Part shown: positions 23,263 to 31,294 of the stretch, piece after piece
Layout: each line of letters opens with the position of its first letter
How positions within the stretch are numbered: the stretch's first letter is position 1
Program-made: the position numbers and the translations under genes
Notes under the pieces: model-generated
Told to the model about the DNA's origin: nothing
The model's database searches: none
Seen by the model: only the letters and a program-made list of their open reading frames with translations
Origin: Polaromonas sp. OV174
GTDB taxonomy: Bacteria; Pseudomonadota; Gammaproteobacteria; Burkholderiales; Burkholderiaceae_C
DNA length: 39,955 nucleotides
Assembly (NCBI RefSeq): GCF_900112285.1
Contig: NZ_FOKZ01000029.1
Coordinates: forward strand, 1 to 39,955
Reading direction: 5' to 3'

Positions 23263-24480
23263 TTAATGCATGGCCGCGGCCGGACGGCGCGCCTTCACAT
23301 AGGCATCGCTGGGCAAATAGGCCTTGCCGTCGGCATAACGCCACTGCGCCATGGTGCCCTTGTTGCCGCGCAGCTCCAGCTTGCCGACGTAAGCGCCCAT
23401 GGTCGACTGCTGGTCTATGGCGCGAAATTCGGCCGGACCAAAAGGCGTGGAAAACTTCAGGCCGCGCAGTGCCAGCACCAGCTTTTCGTTATCGGTGGAG
23501 TTGGCCTTCTTGATGCCGGCAAAAATCGCCTGCATGGTGGCGTAGCCGACCACCGAGCCGACCTTGGGGTATTCGTGAAAGCGGCGGTAGTAGTTGGCGG
23601 CAAAGCTGGCATGCTCGTGCGAGTCAATCTGATCCCAGGGGTAGCCGGTGACTATCCAGTTCCTGGGCGTTTCGCCTTTCAGCATATCCAGATACTCGGG
23701 CTCGCCCGACAACATAGACACCACGGGCACTTTGGGAAAAATGCCGCGCTGATTGCCTTCGCGCGCCAGCTTGGCCAGATCGGAGCCAAAGGTCACATTG
23801 AAAATGGCGTCGGGCTTGGCTTGCATGATGGCCTGCAGCGTGCTGCCGGCCTCCAGCTTGCCCTGCGCCGGCCACTGCTCGCCGACAAACTCCACATCGG
23901 GACGCTTGGCCTTGAGCAGCTCCTTGAAGCTGGCGACGGCGCTCTGGCCGTATTCGTAATTGGGCGCAATCGTGGCCCAGCGCTTGGCCGGCAGCTTGGC
24001 GGCTTCTTCGACCAGCATGGCCGCCTGCATATAGGTGCTGGGGCGCAGACGGAAGGTGTAGCGGTTGCCCTTGTCCCAGACCAGGGCGTCGGTCAGCGCC
24101 TCGCTGGCGATATACACACGCTTTTTTTTCTGCGCATGCTCGCTCAGAGCCAGCCCGACGTCGGACAAAAAGCCGCCGGCGAGCACATCGACCTTTTCCT
24201 TGGCGGTCAGCTCGATGGCTTGACGCAGCGCTTCCTCGGGCTTGCCGGCGTCGTCGCGGGCAATCACCTCCACCTTGCGGCCCAGCAGGCCGCCGGTCAC
24301 ATTGATCTCTTCCACGGCAAGCTGCCTGCCCTGGCGATAGGGCTGCGTGAATTGCGGCATGGTCGAGTAGCTGTTGATTTCGCCAATCTTGATGGGCGGC
24401 TTGGCGGCCAGCGCCAGGCCCCCCGTTGCCACGGCCACCAGCCACAAACCGCCCAAGCAGGCAGGTTTCGCAAATTTCAC
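23263..24480 (-). CDS. Branched-chain amino-acid-type ABC transporter substrate-binding protein
   Basis: From GTG 24480, with a good GGAG site 6 bases upstream, the protein is 405 residues. The signal peptide is MKFAKPACLGGLWLVAVATG ending near LALAA. The mature sequence shows the LivJ/type-1 fold: PPIKIGEINSYSTMPQFTQP, GLLGRKVEVIARDDAGKPEE and RWATIAPNYEYGQSAVASFK. Members bind amino acids, amides, urea or aromatic acids; the ligand here is unknown. No permease or ATPase genes are next to it, so it is an orphan receptor in this window. Longer starts up to 24612 are possible but give no proper signal peptide. Confidence 0.87.
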   Translation of the reverse strand: MKFAKPACLGGLWLVAVATGGLALAAKPPIKIGEINSYSTMPQFTQPYRQGRQLAVEEINVTGGLLGRKVEVIARDDAGKPEEALRQAIELTAKEKVDVLAGGFLSDVGLALSEHAQKKKRVYIASEALTDALVWDKGNRYTFRLRPSTYMQAAMLVEEAAKLPAKRWATIAPNYEYGQSAVASFKELLKAKRPDVEFVGEQWPAQGKLEAGSTLQAIMQAKPDAIFNVTFGSDLAKLAREGNQRGIFPKVPVVSMLSGEPEYLDMLKGETPRNWIVTGYPWDQIDSHEHASFAANYYRRFHEYPKVGSVVGYATMQAIFAGIKKANSTDNEKLVLALRGLKFSTPFGPAEFRAIDQQSTMGAYVGKLELRGNKGTMAQWRYADGKAYLPSDAYVKARRPAAAMH

Positions 24481-24680
24481 GGGTTTCTCCAAAAGTAAGC
24501 TGATTCTGTCCATCAACCGGGCGCGCATGCGGACCGCCCAGCGGGAAGTGCAGGAACTGTAGCAGCGTGCAAAGTCTTTCGCTGCGCGGCCCGGCATGAC
24601 CCGCGGGCACAAAGCCCAGGCTCAGGCCTTAAACAGACAGCCCCAAAAAATCCGACAGAAGCGGCATGGCGACTGGTGAA

Positions 24681-24696
24681 TATGCTTATCCGCATA
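24681..24696. promoter_or_regulatory. Inverted repeat upstream of the sulfate assimilation operon
   Basis: TATGC-TTATCC-GCATA lies 59 bases before the first gene of the cys operon in an AT-rich spot. It contains TTATCCG, resembling TTATTCG in the sbp inverted repeat. A binding site for CysB or a related LysR activator is inferred. Confidence 0.45.
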
Positions 24697-24754
24697 AAGG
24701 CAGAACAAATGTGTAGTTTGTTTTCATAAGTCGCCCCCGTACATTTTCCGGCGT

Positions 24755-25546
24755 ATGCATGAATTTGCCTTTATCTTTGCCGGATTTTCCGTTGGTCTCG
24801 TGGTGGGATTGACGGGGGTGGGCGGCGGCTCGCTGATGACGCCGCTGCTGATCTTCGTCTTCGGCATCAAACCCCATCTGGCCATAGGCACCGACTTGCT
24901 GTTTGCCGCTTTCACCAAGATGGGCGGCACGGTGAGCCTGGCGCGCGCGCGCATCGTGGACTGGCGCATCGTCGGCCAGATGGCTGCCGGAAGCATCCCG
25001 GCTTCGCTGCTCACTCTTTATGTCTTGCAGCGCCTGGGCCCGGCCAATCCGGCGACCCAGGCACTCATGACGACGACGCTGGGACTGGCACTGTTGCTGA
25101 CCGCCTGCGCCACCCTCTACAAGGCTTTGCGCGGCAAGGCCGCCCCCGCTCACATCAGTACCGAGTCGCTGCAACAGGCCACGCGGGCGCGCCATTGGGC
25201 CTTGCCGCTGCTGTTTGGCGCCGTCATTGGCAGCCTGGTGACCCTGACCTCGGTGGGCGCCGGGGCCATAGGCGTGATCGTGCTGATGCTGCTTTACCCC
25301 GCCCTGCCGCTGCCGCGCATCGTGGCCGCCGACATTGCCCACGCCGTGCCGCTGACCCTGGTGGCGGGCCTGGGCCACGCGTCCATAGGCTCGGTCGACT
25401 GGCCGCTGCTGCTCAAGCTGCTGGCCGGCTCGCTGCCCGGCATCTGGCTGGGCTCCCAGCTGATGCGCAAAACGCCGGAGCGCGTCATCCGCTCACTGCT
25501 GTCCCTGTTGCTGGCCTATGCCGGCGCCAAACTGATTTCCCTCTAG
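24755..25546 (+). CDS. TauE/SafE-family membrane transporter, probable sulfite or sulfonate exporter
   Basis: A 263-residue inner-membrane protein with seven or eight hydrophobic segments. The family signatures are GLTGVGGGSLMTPLLI near residue 20 and LVTLTSVGAGAIGVIVLMLL near residue 155, the two related halves of TauE/SafE. Members export sulfite, sulfoacetate or related anions. It is the first gene of the cys operon, 12 bases ahead of cysI. An outlet for sulfite, the toxic intermediate of the pathway, fits this position. No clear Shine-Dalgarno sequence precedes the ATG. Confidence 0.88.
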   Translation: MHEFAFIFAGFSVGLVVGLTGVGGGSLMTPLLIFVFGIKPHLAIGTDLLFAAFTKMGGTVSLARARIVDWRIVGQMAAGSIPASLLTLYVLQRLGPANPATQALMTTTLGLALLLTACATLYKALRGKAAPAHISTESLQQATRARHWALPLLFGAVIGSLVTLTSVGAGAIGVIVLMLLYPALPLPRIVAADIAHAVPLTLVAGLGHASIGSVDWPLLLKLLAGSLPGIWLGSQLMRKTPERVIRSLLSLLLAYAGAKLISL

Positions 25547-25558
25547 ACCCACACCGCC

Positions 25559-27388
25559 ATGTACCAATACACAGAATTTGACCGCCAGTTTGTCAAGGCC
25601 CGCGCCGCCCAATACCGCGACCAGCTGACGCGCTGGCAGGCCGGGCAGTTGCCCGAAGACGAATTCCGCCCGCTGCGCCTGCAGAACGGCTGGTATGTGC
25701 AGCGCTACGCCCCCATGCTGCGAGTGGCCGTGCCCTATGGTGAACTCTCCAGCGCCCAGTTGCGCGTGCTGGCCACCATCGCCCGCGACTATGACCAGCC
25801 CAATGCGGCGCTGTTTGCCGAGGCGCAGGCCAGCCAGGACAAGCTGGGCGCGATTCCGCTGAAAAACGGCCTGTCGGTGCATTCCAAGCTGACCAAGGGC
25901 TACGCCCACTTCACCACGCGCCAGAACGTGCAGTACAACTGGATCCCGCTGGACAAATCGGCCGACGTGATGGACCTGCTGGCCAGCGTTGACCTGCACG
26001 GCATACAAACCAGCGGCAACTGCATACGCAACATCACCAGCGACGAGCGCGCCGGCATTGCCGTGGATGAGATCGCCGACCCGCGTCCCTTTGGCGAAAT
26101 CATGCGCCAGTGGAGCACCTTGCACCCCGAGTTCGCCTTTTTGCCGCGCAAGTTCAAGATCGCCATCAGCGGCGCCAAAGAAGACCGCGCCGCCATAGGC
26201 TGGCACGACGTGGGCCTGCAACTGCTGCACAACGCCGAGGGCGAGCTGGGCTTCAAGGTGCTGGTCGGCGGCGGCATGGGCCGCACGCCCATCATTGGCA
26301 CGGTGATCCGCGAGTTCCTGCCTTGGAACCAGATCATGAATTTCTTGGAGGCCGTGGTGCGGGTCTACAACCGCTATGGCCGGCGCGACAACATCTACAA
26401 GGCCCGCATCAAGATCCTGGTCAAGGCCGAGGGCCAGAAATACATCGACGATGTCGAGGCCGAGTACCTGCAGATCATGGAGCACGACGGCGGCCCGCAC
26501 ACCATCACGCAGGCCGAATTCGACCGCGTGGCCGCCTGCTTTGTGGCACCCACGCTGAGCTGCGACCGCAAGGACGCCGATGCCAAGATGGCCAACATCC
26601 TGCGCGCCGCGGCCGAGGACGACATTGAGTTTGGCCGCTGGCTGCAGCAAAACGTCGCGCCGCACAAAAACCCCGACCTGCGCGCCGTCACCCTGTCCTT
26701 CAAGCGCCTGGGCCAGGCCCCCGGCGATGCCACGACCGACCAGCTGGCCATCGCCGCCGACCTGGCCGATCGCTTCAGCGCCGGCGAGGTGCGCGTGACG
26801 CACGAGCAAAACCTGCTGCTGCCCTGGGTGCGCTGCGATGAGTTGCCCGAACTCTGGCGCGCCGCCCGCAAGGCCGGCTTTGCCAAAGCCAACATCAAGC
26901 TGCTGACCGACATGATTGCCTGCCCGGGCGGCGACTTCTGCTCGCTGGCCAATGCCCGTTCCATTCCTATCGCCGAGGCCATCACCGAGCGCTATCAGGA
27001 TCTGGACGAGCTGCACGACCTGGGCGAGATCGATCTGCATATCAGCGGCTGCATCAACTCCTGCGGCCACCATCACAGCGGCCATATCGGCATCCTGGGC
27101 GTCGACAAGGACGGCAAGGAGTGGTACCAGATCTCCCTGGGTGGCGCCGACGGCTCCACGCTGTCAGGCCCGGCCCAGCCCGGCAAGGCGGTCGGCCCGT
27201 CCTTCTCGGCGGCCGAAGTGCCCGAGGTGATAGAGGCCGTGCTGGACACCTACCGCCAGCAGCGTGAAGGCCGCGAGACCTTTATCGCCACCCTGCGCCG
27301 CGTCGGTGCCGAGCCCTTCAAGGCCGCGGCCAATGGCGCACGCTTTAGCGCCAGCCGCGCCGAAGCCGCCGAAACCAGCGCCGCCTGA
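25559..27388 (+). CDS. cysI: Sulfite reductase hemoprotein (nitrite/sulfite reductase family)
   Basis: A 609-residue siroheme/4Fe-4S enzyme. The siroheme arginine region is GYAHFTTRQNVQYNWIPL, and the cluster cysteines are Cys455 and Cys461 (ACPGGDFC) and Cys498 and Cys502 (SGCINSCG), the CX5C...CX3C pattern of the family. It reduces sulfite to sulfide with six electrons. Nitrite reductase is the alternative in the family, but the cys gene context argues for sulfite. No flavoprotein CysJ gene lies nearby; a ferredoxin and an FNR gene lie downstream of the operon. The last 25 residues are Ala-rich and probably unstructured. Confidence 0.93.
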   Translation: MYQYTEFDRQFVKARAAQYRDQLTRWQAGQLPEDEFRPLRLQNGWYVQRYAPMLRVAVPYGELSSAQLRVLATIARDYDQPNAALFAEAQASQDKLGAIPLKNGLSVHSKLTKGYAHFTTRQNVQYNWIPLDKSADVMDLLASVDLHGIQTSGNCIRNITSDERAGIAVDEIADPRPFGEIMRQWSTLHPEFAFLPRKFKIAISGAKEDRAAIGWHDVGLQLLHNAEGELGFKVLVGGGMGRTPIIGTVIREFLPWNQIMNFLEAVVRVYNRYGRRDNIYKARIKILVKAEGQKYIDDVEAEYLQIMEHDGGPHTITQAEFDRVAACFVAPTLSCDRKDADAKMANILRAAAEDDIEFGRWLQQNVAPHKNPDLRAVTLSFKRLGQAPGDATTDQLAIAADLADRFSAGEVRVTHEQNLLLPWVRCDELPELWRAARKAGFAKANIKLLTDMIACPGGDFCSLANARSIPIAEAITERYQDLDELHDLGEIDLHISGCINSCGHHHSGHIGILGVDKDGKEWYQISLGGADGSTLSGPAQPGKAVGPSFSAAEVPEVIEAVLDTYRQQREGRETFIATLRRVGAEPFKAAANGARFSASRAEAAETSAA

Positions 27389-27410
27389 AGCCCCACCCAA
27401 GGAGTTGATT

Positions 27411-27470
27411 ACTATGAAACTAATAGCTGCCAGCGCCCATCTGACGGGCGCCACAAGCCAAGATGTCATT
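27411..27470 (+). repeat. Dispersed palindromic repeat, copy G, inside the DUF934 gene start
   Basis: It reads ACTATGAAACTAATAGCTGC, then CAGCGCC, a loop, GGGCGCCACAAGCCA. It begins 3 bases before the ATG of the DUF934 gene and supplies that start codon and roughly the first 15-19 codons. The right end is diverged from GCGCTAGAGGCC. Confidence 0.65.
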
Positions 27471-27806
27471 GAACTGGCGAACGACGCCGATCCTTTCCAG
27501 CTGACGTTCGCCGGCGTAGACCGCATCGACCTGAACTTCCCCAAGTTCACCGACGGCCGGGCCTTCAGCCAGGCCTTCCTGCTGCGCCGCCGGCTTGGTT
27601 TCAAGGGCGAGATACGCGCTACTGGCGACGTGCTGGTCGATCAGCTGGCGCAAATGGAGCGCAGCGGCTTCGACGTCGCCGTGCTGCGCGCTGACCAGGA
27701 TCTGGGCATTGCCCAGCGCGTGCTGGCCGCCTACCCCGGCTATGGCGTGGGCAAATACCAGGGCGATGCCGTCGACATCCAGCCCCACTTTGCGGCTGCG
27801 GCCTGA
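27414..27806 (+). CDS. DUF934-family protein of the sulfate assimilation operon
   Basis: A 130-residue protein with GGAG 9 bases upstream of ATG 27414. The conserved part is DLNFPKFTDGRAFSQAFLLR, then GEIRATGDVLVDQLAQMERS and GFDVAVLRADQD, the DUF934 signature. The gene almost always sits between cysI and cysH in betaproteobacteria, so a role in sulfite reduction is inferred from context; the mechanism is unknown. The first 15-20 residues (MKLIAASAHLTGATSQD) are encoded by a dispersed repeat. Confidence 0.9.
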   Translation: MKLIAASAHLTGATSQDVIELANDADPFQLTFAGVDRIDLNFPKFTDGRAFSQAFLLRRRLGFKGEIRATGDVLVDQLAQMERSGFDVAVLRADQDLGIAQRVLAAYPGYGVGKYQGDAVDIQPHFAAAA

Positions 27807-27814
27807 GACCAGCC

Positions 27815-28573
27815 ATGGGTGCCATTTCCCTTTACGCCAAAGCCTCGCCGGATTTCGAGGCCAAGCTGGCCCACAGCCTGGCCTTGTTGAAATCGTCCGC
27901 CGCAAGCTTTGCCCCGCTGACCCAGGCCTCCAGTCTGGGCGCAGAAGACATGGTGGTGACGCATTTGCTGCAGCAAGCCGGCATAGCCTGCAGCATTTTT
28001 GTGCTGGATACCGGCATGTTGCACGCCGAAACCCTGGCGCTGATTGGCCGCATCGAAGCGCGCTACCAGCGCAAGGTCGATGTCTATCGCCCGATCGAGA
28101 GCGATGCCTCGGCCTTCGTGCAAACCAACGGCCCAGAGGCGATGTACCAAAGCCTGGCGCTGCGCAAGGAATGCTGCCACATCCGCAAGATGGAGCCGCT
28201 GGAGCGCGCTTTGGCTGGCAAGGGCGGCTGGCTGACCGGCCTGCGCCGCGAGCAATCCAACGCCAGGGCCGAGGTGCATGACGTCGAACAACAGGCTGAG
28301 CGTGTGAAGATCAACCCGCTGGCCGACTGGACCTGGGGCGAGGTCTGGCATTACATCGCGCTGCACCAGATTCCCTACAACCCGCTGCACGACCAGTTTT
28401 TCCCCAGCATAGGTTGCGCGCCCTGCACCCGTGCCGTCACGCTTGGCGAAGACTTCCGCTCCGGCCGCTGGTGGTGGGAAAACGAAAGCGCCAAGGAGTG
28501 CGGCCTGCATGTGTCCGCTGCCGATTCATCCCCCGTTTCCAGCATCATCCCCATACGAGAGATTCCCGCATGA
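27815..28573 (+). CDS. cysH: Adenylyl-sulfate (APS) reductase, thioredoxin-dependent
   Basis: A 252-residue PAPS/APS reductase family enzyme. The PP-loop-like start is QASSLGAEDMVVTHLL, and TGLRREQSNAR is a substrate-binding motif. Cys120-Cys121 (ECCHIRK) and Cys201/Cys204 (GCAPC) are the four ligands of the 4Fe-4S cluster that marks APS-using enzymes, so APS rather than PAPS is the substrate. The catalytic cysteine is in KECGLH. It makes sulfite with electrons from thioredoxin. No cysC is present, as expected. The stop overlaps the cysD start. Confidence 0.95.
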   Translation: MGAISLYAKASPDFEAKLAHSLALLKSSAASFAPLTQASSLGAEDMVVTHLLQQAGIACSIFVLDTGMLHAETLALIGRIEARYQRKVDVYRPIESDASAFVQTNGPEAMYQSLALRKECCHIRKMEPLERALAGKGGWLTGLRREQSNARAEVHDVEQQAERVKINPLADWTWGEVWHYIALHQIPYNPLHDQFFPSIGCAPCTRAVTLGEDFRSGRWWWENESAKECGLHVSAADSSPVSSIIPIREIPA

Positions 28574-29502
28574 ACGCACGAACCGACCCCCAACTGCTGA
28601 CCAAGCTCAGCAATGCCCACCTCGATGCGCTTGAGGAAGAAACCATCTTCATCCTGCGCGAAGTGGCGGCCGCCTTCGAGCGCCCGGCCCTGCTGTTTTC
28701 GGGCGGCAAGGACTCGCTGGTGATGCTCAAGTGCGCCGAAAAGGCCTTTGGTGTTGGCCGCATCCCCTATCCGCTCTTGATGATAGACACCGGCCACAAC
28801 TTCCACGAAGTGACCGATTTCCGCGACCAACGCGCCAAGGAACTGGGTGCCGAACTGATCGTGCGCAACGTCGAAGACTCGATGAAACGCGGCACCGTGC
28901 GCCTGGCCCATCCCGGCGAGTCGCGCAATGTGCACCAGTCGGTCACCCTGCTCGAAGCCATTGAAGAATTCCACTTCGACGCGCTGATAGGCGGCGCCCG
29001 CCGCGACGAGGAAAAGGCCAGGGCCAAGGAACGCATCTTCTCGCACCGCGACAGCTTCGGCCAGTGGCAGCCCAAGGCCCAGCGGCCTGAGCTGTGGACG
29101 CTGTTCAACACCCGGCTGCAGCCCGGCGAGCACTTTCGCGTGTTCCCGATTTCCAACTGGACCGAGCTCGACGTCTGGCAATACATAGAGCGCGAGCAGA
29201 TCGCTCTGCCTTCGCTTTACTACGCGCATCAGCGCCAAGTGGTGGAGCGCAAGGGTCTGCTGGTGCCGGTGACCGAACTCACGCCGGCGCGCGATGGCGA
29301 GCAGGTGATTGAAAAAACCGTGCGTTTTCGCACCGTGGGCGACATCACCTGCACCTGCCCGGTGGACAGCCCGGCCGCCACCGCTGCCGAAATCGTGATT
29401 GAGACGTTGGCCGCCGACGTGAGCGAACGCGGCGCCACGCGCATGGACGACAAAACCTCAGACGCTTCCATGGAAAAGCGCAAGAAAGACGGGTACTTCT
29501 GA
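28570..29502 (+). CDS. cysD: Sulfate adenylyltransferase subunit 2
   Basis: From ATG 28570 (ATGA overlap with cysH) the protein is 310 residues. The PP-loop SGGKDS is at residues 44-49, followed by LLMIDTGHNFHEVTDFRDQR and the family end RKKDGYF. CysD forms APS from ATP and sulfate; CysN couples the reaction to GTP hydrolysis. Upstream in-frame codons belong to the cysH region and are not used. It overlaps cysN by the TGATG arrangement, so translation is coupled. Confidence 0.96.
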   Translation: MNARTDPQLLTKLSNAHLDALEEETIFILREVAAAFERPALLFSGGKDSLVMLKCAEKAFGVGRIPYPLLMIDTGHNFHEVTDFRDQRAKELGAELIVRNVEDSMKRGTVRLAHPGESRNVHQSVTLLEAIEEFHFDALIGGARRDEEKARAKERIFSHRDSFGQWQPKAQRPELWTLFNTRLQPGEHFRVFPISNWTELDVWQYIEREQIALPSLYYAHQRQVVERKGLLVPVTELTPARDGEQVIEKTVRFRTVGDITCTCPVDSPAATAAEIVIETLAADVSERGATRMDDKTSDASMEKRKKDGYF

Positions 29503-30818
29503 TGACTACTATTGATTTGATAGCTGGCAGCGCACAGCCAGCAGGCACTACAGGCCAAAACGACTTGAAATCGGCGCTGAAATTCATCACTTGCGGCTCC
29601 GTCGATGACGGCAAGAGCACCTTGATTGGCCGCCTGCTGGTGGACAGCAAGGCCGTGCTGCAAGACCACCTGGCCGGCGTGCAGCGTGCTGGCGAGACGG
29701 ATCTGGCCCTGCTGACCGACGGCCTCTCGGCCGAGCGCGAGCAAGGCATCACCATAGACGTGGCCTACCGCTACTTCAACACCGAAAACCGCAAGTTCAT
29801 CATCGGCGACGCGCCCGGCCATGAGCAGTACACCCGCAACATGGTGACGGCGGCATCGAGCGCCGACGCCGCCGTGGTTCTGGTCGACGCCACCAAGCTG
29901 GACTGGAAAAGCCCGGCGCTGGAGCTGCTGCAGCAAACCCGCCGCCACTCGCTGCTGGTCAATCTGCTGCGCGTGCCCTCCATCGTGTTTGCGGTGAACA
30001 AGCTCGATGCGGTCGAGGACTCCACATTGGCGTTCCAAAACATCCGCGCCGCGCTGGCCGCTTTTGCCCAGGCCGCCCATATCCCGGTCAAGGCGACGGT
30101 GCCGGTTTCGGCGCTCAAGGGTTACAACGTGGTCGATGCCAAGCCCGGCTGGTGCGGCTATGAAGGCCTGTCGCTGCTGGAACTATTGGAAACCCTGCCC
30201 AGCACGGCGGCCGAAACCACCGAAGCCTTTGCCTTTCCGGTGCAGTGGGTCGAAAAAACCGCCTCCTCATCGGCCGACACCAGCCAGGGCCGCCGCGTCT
30301 TCTGGGGCCGTGTGGCCACCGGCGGCGTGCAGCCCGGCCAAACCGTGACCGTGCTGCCCAGCGGACAAACTGCCGTGGTGGCCCAGGTCCTTAACCATGC
30401 GCGCCAGCCCAAGTCCATACTGGCCGGTCACAGCGCCGGCATCGTGCTGGACCGCGAGGTCGATGTCTCGCGCGGCGACTGGCTGCTGGCGCCAGGCAGT
30501 TTTGCGCCTTCGCGCGAGCTGGCTGTCACCATCGCCTGGATGGACGACGAGCCCCTGGTCGCCGGGCGCGTCTACTGGGCGCTGCAAGGCCACCGCTGGG
30601 TCAAGGCAAAGGTCAAGCGCATCGTGCACAAACTGGACGTCAATACCCTGGCCGAGGAGGACGTCAGCGAGCTGCCGCCCAATGCCATTGGACATATTGA
30701 GCTGAGCCTGCAGGAACCCCTGGCCACCCTGCCCTATGTGCGTTCGCGCATACTGGGTTCGCTGGTTCTGGTCGATACCGCATCGCACAAGACCTCTGGC
30801 GCAGCGCTGGTACTCTAA
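29502..30818 (+). CDS. cysN: Sulfate adenylyltransferase subunit 1 (GTPase) with a repeat-encoded N-terminus
   Basis: A 438-residue EF-Tu-like GTPase. G1 is GSVDDGKST at residues 32-40, G3 DAPGHEQYTRNM near 103, and G4 NKLD near 166; beta-barrel domains follow. It drives APS formation by CysD through GTP hydrolysis. Residues 3-20 (TIDLIAGSAQPAGTTGQN) are encoded by a copy of the dispersed palindromic repeat. The conserved part begins at LKFITCGS. It lacks a fused CysC kinase, consistent with the APS-type CysH. Confidence 0.95.
   Translation: MTTIDLIAGSAQPAGTTGQNDLKSALKFITCGSVDDGKSTLIGRLLVDSKAVLQDHLAGVQRAGETDLALLTDGLSAEREQGITIDVAYRYFNTENRKFIIGDAPGHEQYTRNMVTAASSADAAVVLVDATKLDWKSPALELLQQTRRHSLLVNLLRVPSIVFAVNKLDAVEDSTLAFQNIRAALAAFAQAAHIPVKATVPVSALKGYNVVDAKPGWCGYEGLSLLELLETLPSTAAETTEAFAFPVQWVEKTASSSADTSQGRRVFWGRVATGGVQPGQTVTVLPSGQTAVVAQVLNHARQPKSILAGHSAGIVLDREVDVSRGDWLLAPGSFAPSRELAVTIAWMDDEPLVAGRVYWALQGHRWVKAKVKRIVHKLDVNTLAEEDVSELPPNAIGHIELSLQEPLATLPYVRSRILGSLVLVDTASHKTSGAALVL
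29506..29560 (+). repeat. Dispersed palindromic repeat, copy H, inside cysN
   Basis: It reads ACTATTGATTTGATAGCTGG, then CAGCGC, a loop and GGCACTACAGGCC. It starts 4 bases after the A of the cysN ATG and ends before the conserved GTPase sequence, without breaking the frame. Confidence 0.72.
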
Positions 30819-30846
30819 ACAACAACATTCTTATTAACCACCTTGC

Positions 30847-30875
30847 TGGAAACCTCCTAAAATTGAGGGTTTCCA
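30847..30875 (+). promoter_or_regulatory. Inverted repeat and likely promoter of fdxA
   Basis: TGGAAACC (30847-30854) and GGTTTCCA (30868-30875) are exact reverse complements with 13 bases between. The spacer holds TAAAAT, a plausible -10 box, so a protein bound here would control fdxA transcription. The ATG is 19 bases beyond the right arm. Confidence 0.45.
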
Positions 30876-30893
30876 CCGATTAGCCAACAAACC

Positions 30894-31223
30894 ATGACAC
30901 ACATCGTCTCCGACTCCTGCATCCGCTGCAAATACACCGACTGCGTCGATGTTTGCCCCGTGGACTGTTTCCGCGAAGGCCCGAACATGCTGGTGATCGA
31001 TCCGGACGAATGCATTGACTGCGCCGTGTGCATTCCAGAATGCCCGGTCAACGCCATCTATGCCGAAGAAGATGTGCCGGCCGACCAGCTCGATTTCATC
31101 AAGCTCAATGCCGACCTGAGCCGCGCCGCGGGCTGGAAAAGCATTACCAAGCGCAAAGAGCCCTTGCCCGATGCCGACGACTGGAAAGACAAGACCGGCA
31201 AACTGTCCGAGTTGGTGCGCTGA
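30894..31223 (+). CDS. fdxA: 7Fe ferredoxin (3Fe-4S/4Fe-4S, FdxA type)
   Basis: A 109-residue ferredoxin of the Azotobacter FdI type. Cys9, Cys17, Cys21 and Cys40, Cys43, Cys46, Cys50 supply the two clusters (MTHIVSDSCIRCKYTDCVDV; CIDCAVCIPECPVNAIY). The C-terminal 50 residues are the usual FdxA extension. It carries low-potential electrons in the cytoplasm. It lies 75 bases after cysN and 71 bases before a ferredoxin-NADP reductase gene, making it a candidate donor to CysI. Confidence 0.95.
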   Translation: MTHIVSDSCIRCKYTDCVDVCPVDCFREGPNMLVIDPDECIDCAVCIPECPVNAIYAEEDVPADQLDFIKLNADLSRAAGWKSITKRKEPLPDADDWKDKTGKLSELVR

Positions 31224-31294
31224 CAGCCACCCCGCCCGCCGGCGCCTGGATTGACCGGACGGGCAGCCCTATTTAGACAAGCAAGCCTGAAAAC

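Noticed and set aside
25493..27085. 530-codon minus-strand frame opposite cysI
   Set aside because: cysI has all its cluster cysteines on the plus strand; the opposite frame has no motif.
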